A stretch of 64,000 nt of DNA from Meandrina meandrites (Eukaryota > Cnidaria > Anthozoa > Scleractinia > Meandrinidae). Where the stretch lies: assembly GCA_963693305.1 (NCBI GenBank), contig OY855907.1, positions 40,565,759 through 40,629,758 on the forward strand, written 5' to 3'. Shown here in pieces: positions 9,859-21,220 of this stretch. The translations under genes and the position numbers were made by a program. The notes under the pieces were generated by a model. The model saw nothing but the letters and a program-made list of their open reading frames with translations, was not told the origin of the DNA and did no database searches. How positions within the stretch are numbered: the stretch's first letter is position 1; every line of letters begins with the position of its first letter.

Positions 9859-9873
9859 CTGTGCACTGTACAC
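9859..9873. other. LINE target site duplication, right copy (15 bp)
   Basis: This matches 4672-4686 exactly and is followed by CATACACGG, the natural continuation of the satellite unit. A shorter 13-bp match at 9833-9845 lies nearer the element but does not restore array phase. Confidence 0.8.
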
Positions 9874-12800
9874 CATACACGGTACACAGTACTCTGTGCA
9901 CTATACACGGTATACTGTACTCTGTGCACTGTGCACTATACACGGTACACTGTACTCTGTGCACTGTGCACTGTGCACTATACACGGTACACTGTACTCT
10001 GTGCACTGTGCACTATACACGGTACACTGTACCCTGTGCACTGTGTACTATACACGGTACACTGTAGTCTGTGCACTGTGCACTATACACGGTACACTGT
10101 ACTCTGTTCACTATACACGGCACACTGTACTCTGTTCACTATACACGGTACACTGTACTCTGTGCACTGTACACCATACACGGTACACAGTACTCTGTGC
10201 ACTATACACGGTACACTGTACTCTGTGCACTGTGCACTATACACGGTACACTGTACCCTGTGCATTGTGTACTATACACGGTACACTGTACTCTGTGCAC
10301 TGTGCACTATACACGGTACACTGTACTCTCTGCACTATACACGGCACACTGTACTCTGTTCACTATACACGGTACACTGTATTCTGTGCACTGTGCACTA
10401 TACACGGTACACTGTACTCTGTGCACTATACACGGCACACTGTACTCTGTTCGCTATACACGGTACACTGTACTCTGTGCACTGTACACTTAACACAGTA
10501 CACAGTACTCTGTGCACTACAGACGGTACACCGTACTCTGTGCGCTGTGCACTATACACGGTACACTGTACTTTGTGCACTGTGCACTGTGCACTATACA
10601 CGGTACACTGTACTCTGTGCACTGTGCACTATACACGGTACACTGTACTCTGTGCACTGTGCACTGTTTTCTAATACACAGTACACTGTACTCTGTGCAC
10701 TATACACAGTACTCTGTACTCTGTGCACTGTGCACTATAAACGGTACACTGTACTCTGTGCACTATACACGGTACACTGTACTCTGTGCACTGCGTACTA
10801 TACACGGTACACTGTACTCTGTTCACTATACATGGTACACTGTGCACTGTGCACTATACACGGTACACTGTACTCTGTGCACTGTTTACTATACACAGTA
10901 CCCTGTACTCTGTGCACTATCAACGGTACACTGTACTCTGTGCCCTGTGAAATATACGTGGTACACTGTACTCTGTGCACTGTGCACTATACACGGTACA
11001 CTGTACTCTGTGCACTGTGCACTATACACGGTACACTGTACTCTGTGCACTATACACGGTACACTGTACTCTTTGCACTATACACGGTACACTGTACTCT
11101 GTGCACTATACACGGTACACTGTACTCTCTGCACTGTGCACTATGCACGTTACACTGTACTCTGTGCACTGTGCACTATACACGGTACACTCTACTCTGT
11201 GCACTATACACGGTACACTGTACTCTGTGCACTATACACGGTACACTGTACTCTGTGCACTATACACGGTACACTGTACTCTTTGCACTGTGCACCATAC
11301 ACGGTACACTGTACTCTGTGCACAATACACGGTACACTGTACTCTCTGCACTGTGCACTATACACGGTACACTGTACTCTGTGCACTGTACACCATACAC
11401 GGTACACAGTACTCTGTGCACTATACACGGTACACTGTACTCTATGCCCTTTGCACTAAACACGGTACACTGTACTCTGTGCACTGTGCACTATACACGG
11501 CACTCTGTACCCTGTGCACTGTGTACTATACACGGCACACTGTACTCTGTGCACTGTGCACTATACATGGTACACTGTACTCTGTGCACTATACACGGCA
11601 CACTGTACTCTGTTCACTATACACGGTACACTGTGCTCTGTGCACTGTACACCATACACTTTACACAGTACTCTGTGCACTATACACGGTATACTGTACT
11701 CTGTGCACTGTGCACTATACACGGTACACTGTACCCTGTGCACTGTGTACTATACACGGTACACTGTACTCTGTGCACTGTGCACTATACACGGTACACT
11801 GTACTCTGTGCACTATACACGGTACACTGTACTCTGTGCACTATACTGGTACACTGTACTCTTTGCACTATACACGGTACACTGTACTCTGTGCACTATA
11901 CACGGTACACTGTACTCTCTGCACTGTGCACTATGCACGGTACACTGTACTCTGTGCACTGTGCACTATACACGGTACACTCTACTCTGTGCACTATACA
12001 CGGTACACTGTACTCTGTGCACTATACACGGTACACTGTACTCTGTGCACTATACACGGTACACTGTACTCTATGCCCTGTGCACTAAACACGGTACACT
12101 GTACTCTGTGCACTGTGCACTATACACGGTACACTGTACCCTGTGCACTGTGTACTATACACGGTACACTGTACTCTGTGCACTGTGCACTATACACGGT
12201 ACACTGTACTCTGTGCACTATACACGGCACACTGTACTCTGTTCACTATACACGGTACACTGTACTCTGTGCACTGTACACCATACACGGTACACAGTAC
12301 TCTGTGCACTATACAACGGTACACTGTACTCTATGCCCTGTGCACTAAACACGGTACACTGTACTCTGTGCACTGTGCACTATACACGGTACACTGTACC
12401 CTGTGCACTGTGTACTATACACGGTACACTGTACTCTGTGCACTGTGCACTATACACGGTACACTGTACTCTGTGCACTATACCCGGCACACTATACTCT
12501 GTTCACTAGACACGGTACACTGTACTCTGTGCACTGTACACCATACACGGTACACAGTACTCTGTGCACTATACACGGTACACTGTACTCTGTGCACTGT
12601 GCACTATACACGGTACACTGTACCCTGTGCACTGTGTACTATACACGGTACACTGTACTCTGCGCACTGTGCACTATACACGGTACACTGTACTCTGTGC
12701 ACTATACACGGCACACTGTACTCTGTTCACTATACACGGTGCACTGTACTCTGTGCACTGTGCACTATACACTTACACTGTACACTGTACTCTGTGCACT

Positions 12801-13674
12801 ATACACGGCACACTGTACTCTGTTCACTATACACGGTACACTGTACTCTGTGCACTATACACCATACACGGTACACAGTACTCTGTGCACTATACACGGT
12901 ACACTGTACTCTGTGCGCTGTGCACTATACACGGTACACTGTACTCTGTGCACTGTGCACTGTGCACTATACACGGTACACTGTACTCTGTGCACTGTGC
13001 ACTATACACAGTACACTGTACTCTGTGCACTGTGCACTGTTTTCTAATACACGGTACACTGTACTCTGTGCACTATACACAGTACACTGTACTCTGTGCA
13101 CTGTGCACTATAAACGGTACACTGTACTCTGTGCACTATACACGGTACACTGTACTCTGTGCACTGTGTACTATACACGGTACACTGTACTGTGTTCACT
13201 ATACATGGTACACTGTGCACTGTGCACTATACACGGTACACTGTACTCTGTGCACTGTCCACTATACACATTACCCTGTACTCTGTGCACTATCCACGGT
13301 ACACTGTACTCTGTGCCCTGTGCACTATACGTGGTACACTGTACTCTGTGCACTGTGCACTATACACGGTACACTGTACTCTGTGCACCGTGCACTATAC
13401 ACGGTACACTGTACTCTGTGCACTGTGCACTATACACGGTGCACTGTACTCTGTGCACTGTGCACTATACACGGTACACTGTACTCTGTGTGCTGTGCAC
13501 TATACACGGTACACTGTACGCTGTGCACTGTGCACTATACTCGGTACACTGTACTCTGTGCACTGTGCACTATACACAGTACACTGTACTCTGCACTTTA
13601 CACGGTACACTGTACTCTATGCCCTGTGCACTAAACACGGTACACTGTACTCTGTGCACTGTGCACTATACACG
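9859..13674 (-). repeat. 28/35-bp heptamer satellite, reverse orientation, right of the LINE
   Basis: This continues the array interrupted at 4686. It includes TTAGAAAAC landmark variants (complement) at about 10668 and 13048. Bases 12988-13674 mirror 2021-2707 in inverted order. The plus strand contains no stop codon for up to 2.2 kb (9824-12088) because the unit lacks stops in all three frames on that strand. Confidence 0.95.
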
Positions 13675-14090
13675 CCCGGGGGGGTTACTTGGGCCAATCT
13701 TTGTTGGGTATGTGCCGCTAGCCTCTCAGAACCCCTACCCCATTATAGTCATATTCTATGGCCAATTATAGACCCCATCTTAGTCACTTTTGGGTAAATG
13801 TAATTTTTATGACCCCAACTTAGTCACGTAATGGGAGCCGTTTGTCAAATATTAAACAACAGCAATGAATACGGTAACTTTTTCTTTTTGGCGAATCTTT
13901 CCGTTTATAAATCACAACTTGCCAGAATTTTCTTACCCTCAAAATCCCAGAAAAGTGTGACCCCATTCTAGTCACCCTATAAAAAGTGCTTGAAAAAGCG
14001 GCCCGATTATAGTCAGTCCTGTCGTGAAAATGAGACCCCATCCAGCGGCACATCCCCATTAGCCCATTTATAGGAAGTGCCCCCTCCGGG
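12988..14090 (-). repeat. inverted duplicate of 1605-2707
   Basis: Position x on one side matches 15695 minus x on the other: element ends 1605 and 14090, and landmark 2647 and 13048. The arms are about 1.1 kb and about 10.3 kb apart, with the LINE between them. Confidence 0.85.
13675..14090 (-). mobile_element. 416-bp TIR element, copy C (inverted, complete)
   Basis: This is the same 416 bp as copy B on the opposite strand, with a few substitutions and no net length change. It is flanked by TATACACG at 13667-13674 and 14091-14098, the complement of the copy B duplication. The coordinate sum with copy B is a constant 15695, extending through the satellite to the TTAGAAAAC landmark, so it arose as part of an inverted segmental duplication. 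Confidence 0.8.
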
Positions 14091-14981
14091 TATACACGGT
14101 ACACTGTACTCTGTGCACTGTGCACTATACACGGTACACTGTACTCTGTGCACTGTGCACTAAACACGGTACACTGTACTCTGTGCACTATACACGGTAC
14201 ACTGTACTATGTTCACTATACACGGTACACTGTACTCTGTGCACTATACACGGTACACTGTACTCTGTGCACTGTGCACTATACACGGTACACTGTACTC
14301 TGTGCACTGTGCACTATACACGGTACACTGTACTCTGTGCACTGTGCACTATACACGGTACACTGTACTCTGTGTGCTGTGCACTATACACGGTACACTG
14401 TACGCTGTGCACTGTGCACTATACACGGTACACTGTACTCTGTGCACTGTGCACTATACACAGTACACTGTACTCTGCACTATACACGGTACACTGTACT
14501 CTATGCCCTGTGCACTAAACACGGTACACTGTACTCTGTGCACTGTGCACTATACACGGTACACTGTACCTTCTGCACTGTGTACTATACACGGTACACT
14601 GTACTCTGTGCACTGTGCACCATACACGGTACACAGTACTCTGTGCACTATACACGGTACACTGTACTCTGTGCGCTGCGCACTATACACGGTACACTGT
14701 ACTCTGTGCACTGTGCACTGTGCACTATACACGGTACACTGTACTCTCTGCACTGTGCACTGTGCACTATACACGGTACACTGTACTCTGTGCACTGTGC
14801 ACTATACACGGTACACTGTACTCTGTGCACTGTGCACTATACACGGTACACTGTACTCAGTGCACTGTGCACTATGCACGGTACACTGTACTCTGTGCAC
14901 TGTGCACTATACACGGTACACTCTACTCTGTGCACAATACACGGTACACTGTACTCTGTGCACTATACACGGTACACTGTA
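14091..14981 (-). repeat. 28/35-bp heptamer satellite, reverse orientation
   Basis: Ordinary reverse-orientation units follow copy C up to the next switch near 14981, where ACTGTA runs straight into TAGTGCAC. Confidence 0.93.
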
Positions 14982-16037
14982 TAGTGCACAGAGTACTGTG
15001 TACCGTGTATGGTGTACAGTGCACAGAGTACAGTGTACCGTGTATAGTGCACAGTGCAGAGAGTACAGTGTACCGTGTATTGTCCACAGAGTACAGTGTA
15101 CCGTGTATGGTGCACAGTGCACAGAGTACAGTGTACCGTGTATAGTGCACAGAGTACCGTGTACCGTGTATAGTGCACAGTGTACAGTGTACCGTGTATA
15201 GTGCACAGAGTAGAGTGTACCGTGTATAGTGCACAGTGCACAGTGTACAGTGTACCGTGCATAGTGCACAGTGCACAGTGCAGAGAGTACAGTGTACCGT
15301 GTATAGTGCACAGAGTACAGTGTACCGTGTATAGTGCAAAGAGTACAGTGTACCGTGTATAGTGCACAGAGTAGAGTGTACCGTGTATAGTGCACAGTGC
15401 ACAGTGTACAGTGTACCGTGCATAGTGCACAGTGCAGAGAGTACAGTGTACCATGTATAGTGCACAGAGTACAGTGTACCGTGTATAGTGCAAAGAGTAC
15501 AGTGTACCGTGTATAGTGCACAGAGTACAGTGTACCGTGTATAGTGCACAGTGCACAGAGTACAGTGTACCGTGTATAGAGCACAGTGCACTGAGTCCAG
15601 TGTACCGTGTATACTGCACAGTGCACAGAGTACAGTGTACCGTGTATAGTGCACACTGCACAGAGTACAGTGTACCGTGTATAGTGCACAGTGCACAGTG
15701 CACAGAGTACAGTGTACCGTGTATAGTGCACAGCGCACAGAGTACAGTGTATATACCGTGTATATACCGTATGTACTACTATACCGTGTATAGTGCACAG
15801 TGCACAGAGTACAGTGTACCGTGTATAGTGCACAGTGCACAGTGCACAGAGTACAGTGTACCGTGTATAGTGCACAGAGTACAGTGTACCGTGTATAGTG
15901 CACAGAGTAGAGTGTACCGTGTATAGTGCACAGTGCACAGAGTACAGTGTACCGTGTATAGAGCACAGTGCACTGAGTCCAGTGTACCGTGTATAGTGCA
16001 CAGTGCACAGAGTACAGTGTCCGGTGTATAGTGCACT
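14982..16037 (+). repeat. 28/35-bp heptamer satellite, forward orientation
   Basis: This block lies between the switches at about 14981 and 16037. It carries a TATATACC-rich variant at 15749-15786 that also marks later blocks (17627, 18450, 19430, and inverted near 21000, 21075 and 24955). Confidence 0.93.
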
Positions 16038-16050
16038 GTGCACTATACAC
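16024..16050. repeat. palindromic orientation switch (forward to reverse)
   Basis: Arms 16024-16036 and 16038-16050 are perfect complements around one T. It is the axis of the second forward-to-reverse flip. Confidence 0.88.
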
Positions 16051-16865
16051 GGTACACTGTACTCTGTGCACTATACACGGTACACTGTACTCTTTGCACT
16101 ATACACGGCACACTGTACTCTGTTCACTATACACGGTACACTGTACTCTCTGCACTGTGCACTATGCACGGTACACTGTACTCTGTGCACTGTGCACTAT
16201 ACACGGTACACTCTACTCTGTGCACTATACACGGTACACTATACTCTGTGCACTATACACGGTACACTGTACTCTGTGCACTATACACGGTACACTGTAC
16301 TCTATGCCCTGTGCACTAAACACGGTACACTGTACTCTGTGCACTGTGCACTATACACGGTACACTGTACCCTGTGCACTGTGTACTATACACGGTACAC
16401 TCTACTCTGTGCACTGTGCACTATACACGGTACACTGTACCTTGTGCACTGTGTACTATACACGGTACACTGTACTCTGTGCACTGTGAACTATACACGG
16501 TACACTGTACTCTGTGCACTATACACGGCACACTGTACTCTGTTCACTATACACGGTACACTGTACTCTGTGCACTGTACACCATACACGGTACACAGTA
16601 CTCTGTGCACTATACACGGTACACTGTACTCTGTGCGCTGTGCACTATACACGGTACACTGTACTCTGTGCACTGTGCACTGTGCACTATACACGGTACA
16701 CTGTACTCTGTGCACTGTGCACTATACAAGGTACACTGTACTCAGTGCACTGTGCACTATGCACGGTACACTGTACTCTGTGCACTGTGCACTATACACG
16801 GTACACTCTACTCTGTGCACAATACACGGTACACTGTACTCTGTGCACTATACACGGTACACTGT
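16038..16865 (-). repeat. 28/35-bp heptamer satellite, reverse orientation
   Basis: This is a short reverse block bounded by the palindrome at 16037 and by a switch at about 16865. The latter is sequence-identical to the switch at about 14981, so the switch itself was duplicated (offset about 1.88 kb). Confidence 0.92.
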
Positions 16866-19715
16866 ATAGTGCACAGAGTACTGTGTACCGTGTATGGTGT
16901 ACAGTGCACAGAGTACAGTGTACCGTGTATAGTGCACAGTGCAGAGAGTACAGTGTACCGTGTATTGTCCACACAGTACAGTGTACCGTGTATGGTGCAC
17001 AGTGCACAGAGTACAGTGTACCGTGTATAGTGCACAGAGTACAGTGTACCGTGTATAGTGCAAAGTGTACAGTGTACCGTGTATAGTGCACAGAGTAGAG
17101 TGTACCGTGTATAGTGCAGAGTGCACAGTGTACAGTGTACCGTGCATAGTGCACAGTGCAGAGAGTACAGTGTACCGTGTATAGTGCACAGAGTACAGTG
17201 TACCGTATATAGTGCAAAGAGTACAGTGTACCGTGTATAGTGCACAGAGTAGAGTGTACCGTGTATAGTGCACTATGCACAGTGTACAGTGTACCATGCA
17301 TAGTGCACAGTGCAGAGAGTACAGTGTACCGTGTATAGTGCACAGAGTACAGTGTACCGTGTATAGTGCAAAGAGTACAGTGTACCGTGTATAGTGCACA
17401 GAGTACAGTGTACTGTGTATAGTGCACAGTGCACAGAGTACAGTGTACCGTGTATAGAGCACAGTGCACTGAGTCGAGTGTACCGTGTATACTGCACAGT
17501 GCACAGAGTACAGTGTACCGTGTATAGTGCACACTGCACAGAGTACAGTGTACCGTGTATAGTGCACAGTGCACAGTGCACAGAGTACAGTGTACCGTGT
17601 ATAGTGCACAGCGCACCGATTACAGTGTATATACCGTGTAGATACCGTATATACTACTATACCGTGTATAGTGCACAGTGCACAGAGTACAGTGTACCGT
17701 GTATAGTGCACAGTGCACAGTGCACAGAGTACAGTGTACCGTGTATAGTGCACAGAGTACAGTGTACCGTGTATAGTGCACAGAGTAGAGTGTACCGTGT
17801 ATAGTGCACAGTGCATAGAGTACAGTGTACCGTGTATAGAGCACAGTGCACTGAGTCCAGTGTACCGTGTATAGTGCACAGTGCACAGAGTACAGTGTAC
17901 CGTGTATAGTGCACAGTGCAGAGAGTACAGTGTACCGTGTATTGTCCACAGAGTACAGTGTACCGTGTATGGTGCACAGTGCACAGAGTATAGTGTACCG
18001 TGTATAGTGCACAGAGTACAGTGTACCGTGTATAATGCACAGTGTACAGTGTACCGTGTATAGTGCACAGAGTAGAGTGTACCGTGTATAGTGCACTATG
18101 CACAGTGTACAGTGTACCGTGCATAGTGCACAGTGCAGAGAGTACAGTGTACCGTGTATAGTGCACAGAGTACAGTGTACCGTGTATAGTGCAAAGAGTA
18201 CAGTGTACCGTGTATAGTGCACAGAGTACAGTGTACTGTGTATAGTGCACAGTGCACAGAGTACAGTGTACCGTGTATAGAGCACAGTGCACTGAGTCGA
18301 GTGTACCGTGTATACTGCACAGTGCACAGAGTACAGTGTACCGTGTATAGTGCACACTGCACAGAGTACAGTGTACCGTGTATAGTGCACAGTGCACAGT
18401 GCACAGAGTACAGTGTACCGTGTATAGTGCACAGCGCACCGATTACAGTGTATATACCGTGTAGATACCGTATATACTACTATACCGTGTATAGTGCACA
18501 GTGCACAGAGTACAGTGTACCGTGTATAGTGCACAGTGCACAGTGCACAGAGTACAGTGTACCGTGTATAGTGCACAGAGTACAGTGTACCGTGTATAGT
18601 GCACAGAGTAGAGTGTACCGTGTATAGTGCACAGTGCATAGAGTACAGTGTACCGTGTATAGAGCACAGTGCACTGAGTCCAGTGTACCGTGTATAGTGC
18701 ACAGTGCACAGAGTATAGTGTACCGTGTATAGTGCACAGTGCAGAGAGTACAGTGTACCGTGTATTGTCCACAGAGTACAGTGTACCGTGTATGGTGCAC
18801 AGTGCACAGAGTATAGTGTACCGTGTATAGTGCACAGAGTACAGTGTACCGTGTATAATGCACAGTGTACAGTGTACCGTGTATAGTGCACAGAGTAGAG
18901 TGTACCGTGTATAGTGCACAGTGCACAGTGTACAGTGTACCGTGCATAGTGCACAGTGCAGAGATTACAGTGTACCGTGTATAGTGCACAGAGTACAGTG
19001 TACCGTGTATAGTGCAAAGTGTACAGTGTACCGTGTATAGTGCACAGAGTAGAGTGTACCGTTTATAGTGCACAGTGCACAGTGTACAGTGTACCGTGCA
19101 TAGTGCACAGTGCAGAGAGTACAGTGTACCGTGTATAGTGCACAGAGTACAGTGTACCGTGTATAGTGCAAAGAGTACAGTGTACCGTGTATAGTGCACA
19201 GAGTACAGTGTACCGTGTGTAGTGCACAGTGCACAGAGTACAGTGTACCGTGTATAGAGCACAGTGCAATGAGTCCAGTGTTTCGTGTATACTGCACAGT
19301 GCACAGAGTACAGTGTACCGTGTATAGTGCACACTGCACAGAGTACAGTGTACCGTGTATAGTGCACAGTGCACAGTGCACAGAGTACAGTGTACCGTGT
19401 ATAGTGCACAGCGAACAGAGTACAGTGTATATACCGTGTATATACCGTATATACTACTATACCGTGTATAGTGCACAGTGCACAGAGTACAGTGTACCGT
19501 GTATAGTGCACAGTGCACAGTGCACAGAGTACAGTGTACCGTGTATAGTGCACAGAGTACAGTGTACCGTGTATAGTGCACAGAGTAGAGTGTACCGTGT
19601 ATAGTGCACAGTGCACAGAGTACAGTGTACCGTGTATAGAGCACAGTGCACTGAGTCCAGTGTACCGTGTATAGTGCACAGTGCACAGAGTACAGTGTAC
19701 CGTGTATAGTGCACT
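16866..19715 (+). repeat. 28/35-bp heptamer satellite, forward orientation
   Basis: This is a forward block with strong higher-order structure. It contains two adjacent 823-bp copies and a third, more diverged copy beginning about 980 bp further on, each with the TATATACC-rich variant and a GTCCACAG variant. Confidence 0.93.
17267..18912 (+). repeat. 823-bp tandem higher-order repeat (two copies)
   Basis: Landmarks recur at exactly 823 bp: CACTATGCAC near 17270 and 18093, the TATATACC variant at 17627 and 18450, GTGCATAGAG near 17809 and 18632, and GTATAATGC near 18030 and 18853. Near-identity indicates a recent duplication. Confidence 0.87.
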
Positions 19716-19750
19716 ATGCACTATACACGGTACACTGTACTCTGTGCACT
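19680..19750. repeat. palindromic orientation switch with 34-bp perfect arms
   Basis: 19680-19713 and 19717-19750 are perfect complements around the 3-bp spacer CTA. It marks the third forward-to-reverse flip and is the longest perfect hairpin I traced in the window. Confidence 0.9.
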
Positions 19751-21220
19751 ATACACGGTACACTGTACTCTTTGCACTATACACGGCACACTGTACTCTG
19801 TTCACTATACACGGTACACTGTACTCTCTGCACTGTGCACTATGCACTGTACACTGTACTCTGTGCACTGTGCACTATACACGGTACACTCTACTCTGTG
19901 CACTATACACGGTACACTGTACTCTGTGCACTATACACGGTACACTGTACTCTGTGCACTATACACGGTACACTGTACTCTATGCCCTGTGCACTAAACA
20001 CGGTACACTGTACTCTGTGCACTGTGCACTATACACGGTACACTGTACCCTGTGCACTGTGTACTATACAAGGTACACTGTACTCTGTGCACTGTGCACT
20101 ATACACGGTACACTGTACTCTGTGCACTGTGCACTATACACGGTACACTGGACTCAGTGCACTGTGCTCTATACACGGTACACTGTACTCTGTGCACTGT
20201 GCACTATACACGGTACACTGTACTCTGTGCACTATACACGGTACACTGTACTCTTTGTACTATACACGGTACACTGTACTCTGCGCACTATACACGGTAC
20301 ACTGTACTCTCTGCACTGTGCACTATGCACGGTACACTGTACTCTGTGCACTGCGCACTATACACGGTACACTCTACTCTGTGCACTATACACGGTACAC
20401 TGTACTCTGTGCACTATACACGGTACACTGTACTCTGTGCACTATACACGGTACACTGTACTCTGTGCACTGTGCACCATACACGGTACACTGTACTCTG
20501 TGCACAATACACGGTACACTGTACTCTCTGCACTGTGCACTATACACGGTACACTGTACTCTGTGCACTGTACACCATACACTGTACACAGTACTCTGTG
20601 CACTATACACGGTACACTGTACTCTGTGCGCTGTGCACTATACACGGTACACTCTACTCTGTGCACTGTGCACTGTGCACTATACACGGTACACTTTACT
20701 CTGTGCACTGTGCACTATACACGGTACACTGTACTGTGTGCACTGTGCACTATGCATGGTACACTGTACTCTGTGCACTGTGCACTATACACGGTACACT
20801 GGACTCAGTGCACTGTGCACTATGCACGGTACACTGTACTCTGTGCACTGTGCACTATACACGGTACACTCTCTTCTGTGCACTATACACGGTACACTGT
20901 ACTCTGTGCACTATACACGGTACACTGTACTCTGTGCACTGTGCACTGTGCACTATACACGGTACACTGTACTCTGTGCACTGTGCACTATACACGGTAT
21001 AGTAGTATATACGGTATATACACGGTATATACACGGTATATACACTGTACTCTGTGCACTGTGCACTATACACGGTATAGTAGTATATACGGTATATACA
21101 CGACATATACACGGTATATACACGGTATGTACACTGTACTCTCTGCACTGTGCACTATACACGGTACACTGTACTCTGTGCACTAGACACGGTACACTGT
21201 ACTCTGTGCACTACACAGCT
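19716..21220 (-). repeat. 28/35-bp heptamer satellite, reverse, up to the 152-bp satellite
   Basis: Reverse units with two TATATACC-type variants (near 21000 and 21075) lead into the 152-bp satellite at 21220. The last 100 bp or so, including a GTGTCTAG variant, are mirrored at 24455-24555. Confidence 0.93.

Noticed and set aside
9824..12088. Very long open frame (754 codons) and many similar ones in the 28-bp satellite
   Set aside because: The repeat lacks stop codons on this strand in every frame, all three frames are open together, and the products are pure repeats that shift register with each unit. There is no start context, no codon bias and no domain.
17264..17290. Further orientation switch at GTGCACTATGCAC
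   Set aside because: The local palindrome is only a few bases, and the array continues in forward orientation on both sides.
345..21220. Telomeric or subtelomeric 7-bp repeat
   Set aside because: The heptamer has no G-run and is not related to TTAGGG-type or TTTAGGG-type repeats. It also alternates in orientation.
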